Shown in pieces: positions 1-12,577 of a stretch of 64,000 bases of DNA. How positions within the stretch are numbered: the first letter of the stretch is position 1; every line of letters starts with the position of its first letter. The stretch is from Dolomedes plantarius (lineage: Eukaryota; Arthropoda; Arachnida; Araneae; Dolomedidae): contig OU015496.1 of NCBI GenBank assembly GCA_907164885.2, forward strand, positions 162,390,821-162,454,820, in the 5' to 3' direction. The translations under genes and the position numbers were made by a program. The notes below the pieces were generated by a model that had not been told where the DNA came from, made no database searches, and saw nothing but the letters and a program-made list of their open reading frames with translations.

Positions 1-1313
1 GGTACTACAATTTTACAAAAGTTCTTTTTCTTAATTACCATCATGTCATTAATTTCTTTATAATTTTTACCACACACATTGTCAATTTTCTGTTGTTGAA
101 TAATTTCATTCCTATCTAGTAAATGTACACAGTGTTGGAGATGTTGAGAAACGGGATGTCTTGAAAGCATATCCGCCTCAATGTTAGTAGAACCCTTCTG
201 ATATCCAATTTCGTAGTCATACATACTCAATTTAAGGGACCAGCGGAATAATCTACCTTTTAAATTTTTAACATTTTTTAACCAAACAAGTGCCGCATGA
301 TCAGTATGTATGACAAATTTTCGCCCATGGAGATAATAATGAAATCTGTCTAATACGTCAACAATGGCTAAACATTCCAATTCTGTAATTGCGTAATTCT
401 TTTCATAATCTCTTAAAGTTCTCGAATGGTATGATACAGGGTGAAGAATATTATTTTGATCTGGTTGCTTCAAAACAGCTCCAACAGCACTTTGGGAGGC
501 ATCAACATAGAGGTGACATGGTTTACTAGAATCGTATAACTGTAACACTGGTTTTGATATTAAGCTTTCTTTCAACTCGTCAAAAGCTTGTTGACATGTT
601 TCATCCCAATGCCACACAACATTCTTTTTCAGTAATCTATTAAGAGGAGCTCTAATTTTGGCATAGTTGGGAATGAATCGGTGATAAACATTTACACTAC
701 CGAGAACTCTTTATAACTCTTTGGTATTATTAGGATTTTTCAATTTTTTACTAGTTTCAATATTATGGTTATCAGGAATTACTCTACCATTTTTTACTTC
801 ATAACCTAGAAATTTTATCTGATCTTTAGAAAACACACATTTCCCTTAGTTTAATTTAATATTTTCTCTTTTAAACACTTCAAATAATATACTTAAATGT
901 TCCAAATGTTCTTTCTCAGAAGAAGAGTAGACAATTATGTCATCAAAGTAGCTACATGCAAAATCAATTTTGCTTTTTGTTAAAATTCGCCTAATGGTTC
1001 TGTTAAAAATGGCTGGAGCATTTTTCAGTCCAAAGGGGAGCCTTAGCCACTCGAATAACCCAAAGTTTGTACTGAAAGCCAGCTTTTCAGTATCTGCGGG
1101 GTGAATGGGAATATGCCAGAAACCAGATCTGAGGTCAAGGGTAGAAAAAATTTTGGCGTTACTCAATTTATCTAATAAAGTATCAATTCTGGGCAAAGGT
1201 TCTGCATCTGTTTTAGTAAGGGAATTCAATTTTCGATAATCAATGCACAATCTTGTTTTCTTACCCTCCTCACGCTTGAGTACCATACATACAGGTGAAC
1301 TGTACGGCTGCAA
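1..1313 (-). pseudogene. gypsy pol fragment: reverse transcriptase and RNase H
   Basis: The open segment at 846-1313 carries RT palm and finger motifs: CIDYRKLN, STLDLRSGFWHI, RLPFGLKNAP and the catalytic YFDD. Downstream, 845-1 on the minus strand continues in reading frame with RT connection and RNase H sequence (YVDASQSAVGAV, TELECLAIV, VIHTDHAALVWL). Stop codons interrupt it, one just after ENIKLN near 846 and another near 715. The enzyme would copy element RNA into cDNA and degrade the RNA strand in the cytoplasmic particle. It is not translatable as one protein here, and integrase lies outside the window. Confidence 0.85.
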
Positions 1314-2068
1314 CTTTCCTTAATTATGCCTGCTTTCAACAATTGATCAATTTGTGATTTAATTTCTCCCTCTTCCTTAGGGGAAGTTCTATAGGGTCTT
1401 AGAGATACAGGCAAGTTAGATGTTAAGTTAATTCTTTGGGGTTCAATATTAATACAACCAACATCATATTTACTTTTGGAAAATACAGATGAATTTTTAA
1501 TTAACAAGTTTTCTAAATTATTTTCTTTTCGATTAAGATTCTGAGAAACAACATTGGTTACAGAGTCAACAGTTTTAGGTATGGTATCATTTAGAATTAT
1601 ATTCTCATTATCATCTTCATAGTCATTTTGAACAAAATACTCAGGTTGAGGACTGGACTTATTTTGGGTGTTGAACAGACCACCTTGGAATTGAATATGG
1701 AGTGACATATTTGCTTCTGGCATATTACCTTCATAATTAATTATTACAGATTTTTGTTTTACCTTTAGGTTTTTACAATCAATATTAATTTCATAAATTT
1801 TACATTCATTTAGACCTAATATTACATAATCTAAGTTATTGTCAATTACATATAACACAATATCTCTGATAATTTGGCCAATTTTCATCCTAACCTTACA
1901 GATTTTGTTCATTACAATATGGCCTTGTGTTTGTACAACTTGTATACCTCTTATTCTGGTTATTTTCAAATTTAACTGTCGAGCAGTTCTGGTGGATATC
2001 ACTGACAGAGTTGCGCCACTGTCTATTACACAGTCTAGATATTTATTGTTTGACAAATAACCGGACAC
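1226..2068 (-). pseudogene. gypsy aspartic protease and start of RT
   Basis: The open frame starts with a retropepsin-like core: CVIDSGATLSVIS holds the catalytic D-S-G triad, and VILGLNE is the expected second hydrophobic-G motif. A spacer follows, then RT N-terminal sequence with LLKAGIIKES, the usual 'WL..GII..S' block before the first RT finger. The frame then runs out of register. The real RT continues in the other minus frame from about 1313 (SPVCMVLKREEGKKTRLCID), so a frameshift lies near 1300-1330. The protease would cut Gag-Pol inside the particle. Confidence 0.8.
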
Positions 2069-2070
2069 CT

Positions 2071-3033
2071 TTAATAGTCAGGAATTGGGAGTATTCTCTG
2101 AGGGTGGTTCAATTGCAAGGGGTGAAGTCCTCTCATTATCAGCTCTTTCCATTCTGAATAGACAAATTTGATGTCAATGAAAAGCATTTGGAATACCTCT
2201 CTCTGTACATATTCTACATGGAGTGGGAGACAAAGTGGGTGAGTTATTATAATTATGATGGCTAGAAAATCTAGGGTTATTGCTCCGATAGTTAGGATTT
2301 GATGGTCTTTGGTATCGATAGAAATTATGAGGTCTCTGGTAAGTATTTTGCATCGGGGCATAAGTTCTAACATCATTTGTATATCTTGGTACATCTGACC
2401 TATTCCAAGTTTGGGAATCATTCCTAAAGTAGTCATTTCTGTTTTGAATTTGGGGAGTTCTAACAAAGGGAGTTACATATCTGGGCGAGTCATTACTGGG
2501 TTGTGGATTCTCTCTTATTTTTACCAGTCTGTGAGCTTTATTAAGCCAAGCAATTGGGTCAGCAGGGGAATTAATGGTCATTAATGATTTTAGTTCTCCG
2601 GGGAGGCCATCAGTTAACCCCTCCATGATCATTTCACTTCTTAAATTTAACTTTTTTCCGATTTCTAATTTTTCCCTGAAATATTTTGTTATGTCATCGT
2701 TTACCTTAAATTTTAACCCTGCAAAATCACTAAAGGTAGTTAATGTAGGGGTAAAAAAATTTCTTTTAATACCGTCACTAATTCTGCAAAATTATTAACT
2801 TTATAGCAATTCTGTATATACACGTTAAGTGCGTTACCCTTTACAAAACGAGAAACATTTTGTAATTTCCACTGTTCATCTCTATTCCCTTCAATACATT
2901 TTTTATTAAAATAAGATAACCATGAAGCTATATCAATAAAGCCTTCCTCAAAGGGCACAATGTTAATTTCGTTTTCAACATTCGGGATTCTAAAAGAATC
3001 GTCATGTTCGACATTTACTTTGGAAGTGGTCAT
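2071..3033 (-). pseudogene. gypsy gag fragment with damaged zinc knuckle
   Basis: I place the gag start at the ATG at 3033 (MTTSKVNVEHDDSFRIP). The longer upstream open frame to 3426 looks like leader sequence. The first part contains WLSYFNKKCIEGNRDEQWKL and VKGNALNVYIQ, typical of retrotransposon capsid. A frameshift near 2740-2760 separates it from the second part (MIMEGLTDGLPGELKSLM, then an N/R/P-rich tail). The zinc knuckle begins CRICTERGIPNAFH, but a TGA stop follows the histidine, and the remaining HQICLF reads on in frame. Another stop near 2074 separates gag from protease. Gag would coat the genomic RNA. Confidence 0.75.
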
Positions 3034-3580
3034 CTTGTTTTCACTTTTACAATACCAGAAAATTACAAAAATAATATAATTACTGACCTGCTTACACACC
3101 AACTTTTGTAAACACAAAATAAATTTTTGAGAGTAAAAACACTCTGACAGTGATCTTTGTGTTGAAATATAACTTATTTTGATTATCTGCACAGCGTTCG
3201 GCGTGCATGCAGAAATCAAGGCAATAATGGAAAAAATTTCACAATCTTGAATATTTAGAGTTGAATACGGGTGTATCACATAGATGGCGCAGTCCAAAAC
3301 GGAAAGAAAAAATGGTGAGGTCAGGCGAAAAACGAAACTGGAACGAACCGGAACAATGGCATCTTTACTTGCTTCGATGTAGTAGATTTCATGATTTTGG
3401 ATGAGGAACGTTTTAGCTTTGGTCATTTCAAGCTGGTTAATTCAGGAAGGCATGCGGGATTCTGAAAACTGTAGAGCAATGGCGTCTTCATTTCTCACAA
3501 CGCAGTCGCAATCTCGGGCGTGACAAAGGTTGATTTCTTGATCCAAACGCCAAACTTGGTTCTCGATCCTGTCGAGCTGG

Positions 3581-4341
3581 TGTGATGACCCGAATGGTCA
3601 TCTCTTGAAGAAACACAATCGAGGCCGAAATTAAATGCAATTCCAAATCATAAAATATAACTAAAGTTTATTTAACGTAAAGATTAACACATCTTACTCA
3701 GTTCGGAGCCAGTGTGCGTGGGTGTTGTGATAGCGTGGGAATAACGCTTACGAAAATGTGCCAGAAGTGAAACTGGCCATGAAAGGGTTTTGTCCCCTAA
3801 CGGTTTGTGCGGGATGAAAAGATAATTTCAGGCCAGGTCCCACTTGGCGCGGACAGGTTTGACAGCGCCTGAGGCATATCGCTGGGCTGTGGAAAAATGC
3901 TTCCCCCCGGAAAGGTGGACGTGACCAGGAACCAGTTCAGAGAGGGAGCAAGGCTTTAAAAAGGGACTGCGTGCCCTCGACGGGGGCTTTTTGCTGAGAG
4001 ATTTTGCAAGGCGTTGGTCGAGGGGTTTTTCAGCTGACTGAGGTGATCTCGTCAGCGGGCCACGTGGATCGACAGGACAGTCGAAGCGTGAGCGTTTATT
4101 TCGGCTGTGGGCCGTGTAAACCGAAAGGCAGTTTGTCTCTGCGTAAGTTGATTTTTATGTACAGTGCAATTCTGTGTGAACCTTTCCAGAAAAGAATAAA
4201 GTGTTTTTGAAGCACTAAACCCCGCTTCTCGAGTCATTTTCTTGGGTTGTGGAAATAGTCACGGCCAGTCAAAGCCGGGACAGTTAGCAGGTGATCGCTC
4301 GGGGCACAGCAGTGAAGCGTCTTCGCCTTGGAGCCATCACA
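3581..4341 (-). repeat. 5' LTR of gypsy family 1 (761 bp)
   Basis: The segment is bounded by TGTGATG at 3581 and CATCACA ending at 4341, a perfect 7-bp inverted repeat in the TG...CA form expected of an LTR. It lies directly upstream of the minus-strand gag leader. An AATAAA on the minus strand sits near 3668-3675 and could be the polyadenylation signal. The right end runs straight into (TA)n. The open frames inside (4004-4237) are chance. Confidence 0.75.
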
Positions 4342-4366
4342 ATATATATATATATATATATATATA

Positions 4367-5242
<876 letters not shown>

Positions 5243-6221
5243 CATTTGTTAAGGGACTGATGTGTTTTGCCTGAACTTTAGTTAGCCCTTTTCCTATTAT
5301 ATGGCACAGGAGTTTCTTTAGTTTAATTTGGTTTAAACTAGTTATGTAATTAATTAGTATACTCAGGTTTTTTTATCATGATCTTCTAGTGAATTGTATA
5401 TAGTAATTTGTTAATTGTATATTGTATATTGGTTTATACATTAATTATATTACTCTAAAATTACAACTAATATTCTATTGATTTGAATAGTATTAGTAAC
5501 GTTTAATCTAAAATACTTAATCAAGAATTATAATTTGATAAATATTGATATGTATAATATATTGATATTTTAATCTATAATAGATATATAACATTATCTT
5601 CTAATGAATTCTATGAATCTATAATAGAATTATATGAATCTATAATCTTCTAATGAATCTATAATAGATATATAACATTATCTTCTAATATGGTTAATAC
5701 ATGAATTATAATACTCTAAAATAATTCAACATATAATCTAAAGTTATGTATATTGGTGTTAACATTATATTTTACTCAAGAATTACAACATTATATACTA
5801 TTGTTTTGTTTATTAGCTATCTATTTATTCTATAATGCTTATTAAATATTATCTTTTTGTTTTATTGGTTGATATATTTTACTCATGAATAATTACATAT
5901 TAAATTATAGTTTTGTTTATGAGTATAAACATTTAATCTATATTAATTTTTCCATTATATCTTCTATTGATACATTTTTATTTATATTTTTCATATGTAT
6001 ATCATCATATTATTTTATTGAATTGTTAATATTATTTGTGAACTGTAAATTGGTAAAATCATTAATTATTTTAAGCAAGTTAAACAAATTAATTTTCTAA
6101 GAATAGTTAATCACATTATTGGTGTATAAAATTATAATACTCAAAATATACTACTATTGTTTAGTTTAATTTGATATATAAATTGTTCTTTATATTCTCT
6201 TAAGCTTTTAACTAAGCTATT

Positions 6222-7194
6222 ATGTTGGTTCAATTTAACCTATACTTTCTTAATATTATGAGTTATAGTAAAACATATCTAGCGACTGGCAAATTGGCAT
6301 ATCATACTAATGATGTCAATGCTCGGTACATTGATACTTATTGGGGTATCAATGGATCGTCAAACAATTACCAATTATCTTCATCCTCTTTCTCTGTGCC
6401 CTCTCCATGTTATCAAGTCAGGCAAAAGGCGTTGGTTTTTGATAAATGCAATAATAAGCTATGTAAAACTTGTCCCCTAGCACATAATTCACAAATACAA
6501 GTAAATTCAAAAAAACAAAATTTCTGCAAAACTTATAATTGCATATATAAAATCACTTGTAGTTGTTGTCATATGGAATATATAGTACAAACTTCTAATC
6601 CACTACATATTAGAATAAATTTACACCGTTCTAATATAAAAAAATATAATACACTAAATAGTCAACCACTTAACATTGAACTTGATCACTTCAAAAAACA
6701 TAATTTTGAAAATATTGTTATTTCCATTCTTGATATAATTAAATCACCCTCTGAAAGGTTATATTATGAAAATATTTATTTGCAAAAACATAAAACTCTC
6801 TTTCCATATGGCCTTAATCAAATACATAAACAGAAAAATATAGTTAAATTTAATTTTACTGATGTGTCAGTTCAACCTATTTACCCTAATCTAATCGAAG
6901 ATACTTAGTCCTCAAAAAGAACAAAAAGAGGTAAAAGTTATAATAAAAGTAAGACTTTTGATTGTAACTTATATAAAAATGCCTTAATAAGTTTTCAGGA
7001 AAGATTTATATTTGATTATCAATATAAAAAATTAAAAGCTTGGATTTTTTCTATCGTTAAAAAACATATCATTAAGCTATATCAACTATTTTTAAGTACA
7101 AAAATAAAGAATTATCATTATCAGCATCTGGTATATGATTTAATATTAACACGGGCAAAACATTTAAAAATAAACTTATATAAAAAACAAAATT
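6222..7194 (+). pseudogene. GIY-YIG endonuclease domain of Penelope-like element
   Basis: Residues about 75-125 form a cysteine cluster (CNNKLCKTCPLA, then FCKTYNCIYKITCSCCH), likely a zinc-binding connector. The GIY-YIG core follows: IYKITC...YIVQTS, then the conserved arginine in LHIRINLHRSNI and the glutamate-bearing ERLYYENIYLQKH. The second motif reads YIV where YIG is expected, so the core glycine is lost. An in-frame TAG at 6906-6908 interrupts the frame, which otherwise continues (SSKRTKRGKSYNKS...) to TAA at about 7194. This domain would nick target DNA for priming. The start ATG at 6222 is the first plausible one, and MSYSKTY 12 codons later is an alternative. Confidence 0.75.
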
Positions 7195-7246
7195 AAGCTA
7201 ATAACACATATTGTGTACTAAATTTTACTAACCTTAAACTTAATAA

Positions 7247-8857
7247 TATAAACTCAATAGTATATTTGATAAACTTCATGATATGTTTCCTATAAAAGAA
7301 ATAAAAATAAAACGTGCCTTTAAATATACTCTGCCTATGGGAAGACGTATATTTAACTATAATCAGGCATCCAAAAATTTTTCTGAGTCAATAAATTTAA
7401 CTTGTGTTTGTCATCTGCCCATTTACTATAGTTATTTAGATACGACACATGGTCATGTAATAACAGGCAATATGGATATTGTGGAAGATGTTGCACTGCG
7501 AGAGTTGATGAATTTGGGAACTAAGTTTAGAATACCTAGTACTACTAATAATAAGAAAATCATTAGTTTCTTAAATGCTGATTTAGATAAATTTATTTAC
7601 AAAATAGCAATTAATTATTCTGTACCTACTGAAGCATTCAACCCTTGGAAAATTAATTTACTAAAACTAGTACAAGCTAAATTACCCAATAATAGTAATA
7701 ACATTAATAATTCTTATAAACACTTTAAAGCTGCTATTACGAAATTACAAGATGACTTTATAGTCACTTATGTAGATAAAGCAGCCAACAACTATGCTAT
7801 AATTTGTAAAAAAAAATTTTCCATATGTTTAAAAAAACAGCTAGAAAATAGTGATCTTTTTCAGCCATTAAAAGAAACTACTAGTATTATTATTAAGAAA
7901 ATCATAGCAAAATATAAACTACTAGGTATTTCATCTAACATTTATCATTTTCCTTCTATAACTTTAGTTCATAAATTTCATAAAACACCTATTGCTTTTA
8001 GAGCAGTAACCTGTGGTCATAACACTTATGCTACAAAAGCAAGTAAATTATTATTAAAATACCTTAAATTAATCTATAAAAATATAACATCTGGTGTTTG
8101 TGGTATAATTGATAATAGCTATAGTCTAATTAGAAAACTACAAACATTAGATAACTGTAAATATATTGTAACTTATGATTTTAAAGATCTGTTTAATAAT
8201 ATTGATATAAATGATTTAAATAGAATAATCATAATGTTAGTACAAAATAATAATCAATACTTAAGCAACGAAATTAAACTAACTCGTTTCAATAGGCTCT
8301 TAGAATTAGTAACTAAACATAATTACATAGTTCATAATAATAGTATATACTTACAGTCCAAAGGTGTACCACAAGGTGGTAATGCTTCAAGTATGCTAGC
8401 TAATTTATACTTATATTATTTTGAAATTAATAATATAGAAAATAGCAATTACAATACATATATAGATATATAGATGATATAATAGTAATTAAATCCTATA
8501 GACTTAAATTCTTACCCTCCTAATTTGGAACTAATTAAAAGTAGCCATGATAATATTAATGTAAACTTTCTAGATATTAATATTAAATTAAGTACTCACA
8601 GTAAATTTACTTTTGACTTATACGACAAAAGATCTGATTATAATTTTAATATTGTTAAATTTCAAAATTATCTAACCTGTTTACATAAATCTGTTTTTAA
8701 TAACATTATTGTAAATCAGTTAGTTCGTATAAATGTGCTATGTTCTAAAGACAATAGGATTAAGCATATTATAGACTTGAAAGCTGTGCTAACTCGTAAT
8801 AATTACCCTGTAAGTCTATCCAAAAACATAATTGGTTGTTTTTGTTTTAAAGAATAG
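7247..8857 (+). pseudogene. reverse transcriptase of Penelope-like element
   Basis: The frame is open from 7247, upstream of its first ATG at 7283. It holds RT motifs in order: DKAANNYAIICK, TLVHKFHKTPIAFRAV, IVTYDFKDLFNNID (motif A), QSKGVPQGGNASSMLANLYLYYFE (motifs B and B'). The catalytic block reads RYIDDIIVI near 8464, but only in another frame, because an indel in the sequence coding YIDI ends the main ORF at 8471-8473. After further damage the thumb-region frame resumes at 8525-8857 (FLDINIK, LYDKRSDYNFNIVKFQNY, INVLCSKDN, NNYPVSLSKNII). At least two frameshifts make this copy inactive. Confidence 0.8.
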
Positions 8858-9255
8858 TTTGTTCTGTTGCATTAATATGTTAAACATAACAATAGGTTAA
8901 AATAGAAATAATAACTACTAAAAATAAAAATAAAAATCTTAAGTAAAATAAAATAATAATAAAATTAACTCAAAGTAGTAACAGTAATAACTAAATAATT
9001 AAAGGAATAATAGTCTTAAAATACGGTAACCTAAGTAAGTCTGTAACTGAGAATCCACTACCTCAAGGGTTGCAAGTTTTATGACGTCAGTCATCTTGCG
9101 GTTACAAGTTCTTAACTTTCACTCTGACTAGCACCAGGCTTGGTGTTCTTTGGTTAAGTACTTATTCAAACTTAATTCATTTAATAATCAATTCTTCTGT
9201 TAATAATGGATTGTACGGTATCTGAGTGTGTTTATTTAATAGATCATACTCATCA

Positions 9256-9311
9256 GAAACAATCCATTGGTTTTTAGACAGTATTGACACCGCTGATGAA
9301 GAAATGCTGTC
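9256..9311 (+). other. conserved 3' UTR hairpins of Penelope-like element
   Basis: Two short inverted repeats lie near the 3' end: AAACAATCC/ATTGGTTT (9257-9274) and GACAGTATT/AATGCTGTC (9277-9285 with 9303-9311). In the second copy (59468-59502) the latter pair is GACAGTATC/GATGCTGTC, so the change T to C is matched by A to G on the other arm. The first pair becomes a perfect AAACAATCGATTGTTT. Base-paired change in both suggests RNA structure selected in the element, possibly for RT recognition. The motif CTGATGAAGAAA resembles a hammerhead core but lacks stem II. Confidence 0.5.
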
Positions 9312-9403
9312 AAAAACCTTATTCATACTTTTCTTTACATGATGTTTGTTCCTGGTTGCAAGTAGCTTTAGAGCTATTACTGGTTTTCTCTTTCATCTTA
9401 TTC

Positions 9404-9437
<34 letters not shown>
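9404..9437. repeat. (TA)n microsatellite
   Basis: This short TA run marks the 3' limit of the Penelope-like element. Confidence 0.9.
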
Positions 9438-9985
<548 letters not shown>

Positions 9986-10898
9986 AATAAAGAGGCGGGA
10001 AAGAGTTAAAATAAATTCTTTCTCCGATAAATTGAATTGCATATTTTGTAATCAATTGTTCGTGCAATTTGTTCGCAGTTAAAACCGTATCCCATAAATT
10101 TCAGAATAATGCTATTTCAATAATAATGATGATCCAAAATAGAGCATTTATCCGCTAGTTTATTCGCACCCTATTAATATAAATTTTTATCATTACAGCT
10201 TGAATTAATTTTAAGTAAGGTAATTTGCTAGTTTTTATTATTGCACTTTAAAGCAGATATTGCACCTGACTAACTGTAAAAATCTCTTAAGGTTTAGCGA
10301 TTCTCTGACAAAATATTTATTCGTGAGTTTCACTGTCGAATTAAAAACAGGATATACACAAATAAAAGTCTGTTTAAAATCAAACCTAAAGCACTTTGTC
10401 ATATTTATCCTTTCACTTAAAATACAACAGACTAGCCTTAGAATAGAACCCATGACATCTGCTTTTCAGACACACATGCTGCTTATTACACGAAACCATG
10501 CTCATTAAACCAAGTTGAAATCTCCACTAATAAATCTGAAGTCTTTTGTTATTTTTTGTATAATCCACTTTTTAAATTACCTCCTAAATAATGTTGATTA
10601 AGGTATATATTTTTTGCTCTTAATTTTCCCACACTTACTTTTTCCTGATAATTTTTTTTACTCTTATTTAACATGTATATGTTTTATTATAAATTAATCA
10701 TCTTATTTTAATGCTTACGAATTTTGATTTCAAAGTCTAATTATGTAAAATAGAACCACTGCGTTTTTTATCCCCAGGCATGACGCCAAATATCTCCTAT
10801 TGATCTCTGGCTGCGAAAAATATTCACCTTACCCAATCTCGCGTCAGCAATTTCCCAAAGTTGAAAACACTTTAACTTCAACTACCGTTATAGGTCAT
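9986..10898. other. AT-rich stretch without recognised feature
   Basis: I see no repeat match within the window, no convincing ORF and no RNA gene. The small overlapping frames near 10240-10508 have no recognisable motif. Confidence 0.6.
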
Positions 10899-11369
10899 TC
10901 TATATATATAAAACAGTTCCGTAACTGACTGACCTAAAGGGCTGAAATTTTCCATGGCGATTCTTCTTATAGTGTAGGGGTGCACTAAGAACGATTTTTA
11001 AAAATTCCTCTTAGATTTTTTAAAATGAAATTTTTAAGCTGTTTTTGTAACTTTTTTAAGTTTGCATTTAAAATAATAATTTGAGGGTTATAAAATTTAT
11101 ATTACGAGAAAAATGATAAAAAAAATATTCCTTTAAAATGAGATCTTTTTCGAATCTTTACCTCCATTTTCTGATTTTTAATGAATTTTTAAAGATAAAT
11201 TTTTAGAATTTAATTTATTAAATGCTGACCACGTGATTTCTTTTTCTGGTACTTTAAATAAATTTATCGTCACGTGCATAACAACTAAATAGACAAAAAA
11301 AGATTTTTTTTCTTTGTAATGCAGCAGACGATTGGATATTATCCAAAAAAAAATAAATATCCCTTACGA

Positions 11370-11423
<54 letters not shown>

Positions 11424-11560
11424 CATCAGTTGTATACATTGATCGTCGCTTTTATTATAAATATATATATATATTTATTTTTTTTTGGCATTAATTGCAT
11501 ACATTGACCGTTGTATTTAATTTGAATGTACTTCGTAGCGAAGTGCGGGTTTTCAGCTAG
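10899..11560 (+). mobile_element. Helitron-like non-autonomous repeat, copy 2
   Basis: This is the best-delimited copy. The 5' end is TCTATATATATAAAACAG followed by TTCCGTAACTGACTGAC. The 3' end has the hairpin TACTTCG-TAG-CGAAGTG, then CGGGTTTTCAG and terminal CTAG followed by T. An internal (TA)n at about 11378-11421 and a shorter one near 11460 look like later expansions. It is the reverse complement of copies 1 and 4 and lacks coding capacity. Confidence 0.65.
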
Positions 11561-11992
11561 TTACATATACATATACATATTTTTCTTTTTAGCGTTTCAT
11601 TTTCCGTTTTGGGTTAAATTTTTTTCGTCACCCTTTGTCTTTCTCCGTTTTGACTTTCTTGTCTGTGATTTTAGTTAATCTCTTCCATTTTTTATGCTGT
11701 TTCTTGGTACCGCATGTTCTCTATTTCACTTTTTGCTGTCATGCCAACTGGAAACATTTCTTCTCAAACGCCCTATCTACTGCTTGTTGTTACGTAGTCG
11801 CTATCGCCTCGAAGCGGAGATTTGACATTTATGACACTTTCGAAATACGAATGAATTGCACCAATTTACTCGTGGATTAACAAAGAGGATTTTTTTTAAT
11901 GAACATTTTAAAATTGCTGTGCTGCCATCTGTTAGCAGACATGGTAAGTAATTTTTACTCGTGCTATCAAATTACCGAACGGCATTAGAAAA
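11561..11992. other. no recognised feature
   Basis: AT-rich sequence with an 81-codon open frame (11635-11880, plus) rich in F, V and C that shows no family motif. I treat the frame as chance. Confidence 0.5.
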
Positions 11993-12577
11993 CATAAAAG
12001 CAGGGCTCCCCAGAGAATTTACGGGGCCTGGGGTCAAACTTCTGTTGGGGGCCCCAAGAAAAATAAAAAATGCTAAGAGACGAAAACTCACATTCAAATT
12101 AAGTTACTCATACTTAAAATTTTATTGCACGAATGATTAATATAATTATTATATTTCATTGCAATGCTCTTTTGTTATATTCTCCAATAAATATAACATC
12201 TTCCATCCACAAAGCTTTTTTGCTGTCTATTTTAGTAGTTAGTACTATCTTCAATTAATTATAGAGAACGTAATTTTATAGCAGTTAGGACTAAACAGTT
12301 ATATTTTTCATTAAAACTAAATCGCATATTTTTCAGAAGACTATTTCGGGGTAAAAGAAATCTAATTATTCGAATATTTTTTTTTAATATTTTTTTGGGG
12401 GCCCCCTTTTTTCAGGAGATTATTCTGATTTTTGAGGTACGGTACACGTTTCAGAATTTTCTTTTGGATGAAATCTAATAAATTATTTTTTTTAATTTTT
12501 GGGTTCCCCTCCGTCAGTTAGGGGCCTGGGGCAAAGTGTCCCAGTTGCCCTCCTCTCTGGGCGGCCCTGCATAAAAG
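11993..12577. mobile_element. hAT-type MITE (569 bp) with perfect 8-bp target duplication
   Basis: Element 12001-12569 starts CAGGGCTCCCCAGAGA and ends with the reverse complement of CAGGGCCGCCCAGAGA, 14 of 16 bases in inverted repeat. CATAAAAG occurs immediately left (11993-12000) and immediately right (12570-12577), an exact 8-bp duplication typical of hAT insertion. The interior has GGGGCCTGGGG near both ends in the same orientation and no transposase sequence. It is therefore a non-autonomous hAT derivative. Confidence 0.85.

Larger units (their letters stand above)
1..4341 (-). mobile_element. Ty3/gypsy LTR retrotransposon, family 1, truncated by window edge
   Basis: Read on the minus strand the order is 5' LTR (3581-4341), a leader of about 550 bases, gag, aspartic protease, reverse transcriptase and RNase H, which is the Ty3/gypsy order. 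Integrase and the 3' LTR would lie left of position 1. Coding frames are broken many times, so this copy is dead. No canonical TGG primer-binding site follows the LTR directly: the first bases on the minus strand are CCAGCTCGAC. The right LTR end abuts a (TA)n tract. Confidence 0.85.

Noticed and set aside
3034..3426. N-terminal extension of gag in family 1 gypsy
   Set aside because: Its composition is unlike gag and it lies in the leader; MTTSKVNVEHDD at 3033 is the more natural start.
4004..4237. Overlapping ORFs inside the 761-bp LTR
   Set aside because: They lie on both strands with no motif, and LTR boundaries explain the segment.
9277..9320. Possible hammerhead ribozyme (CTGATGA...GAAA) in the Penelope-like 3' UTR
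   Set aside because: Only one base lies between the two core strings, so stem II cannot form, and copy 2 has CTAATGA in place of the core.
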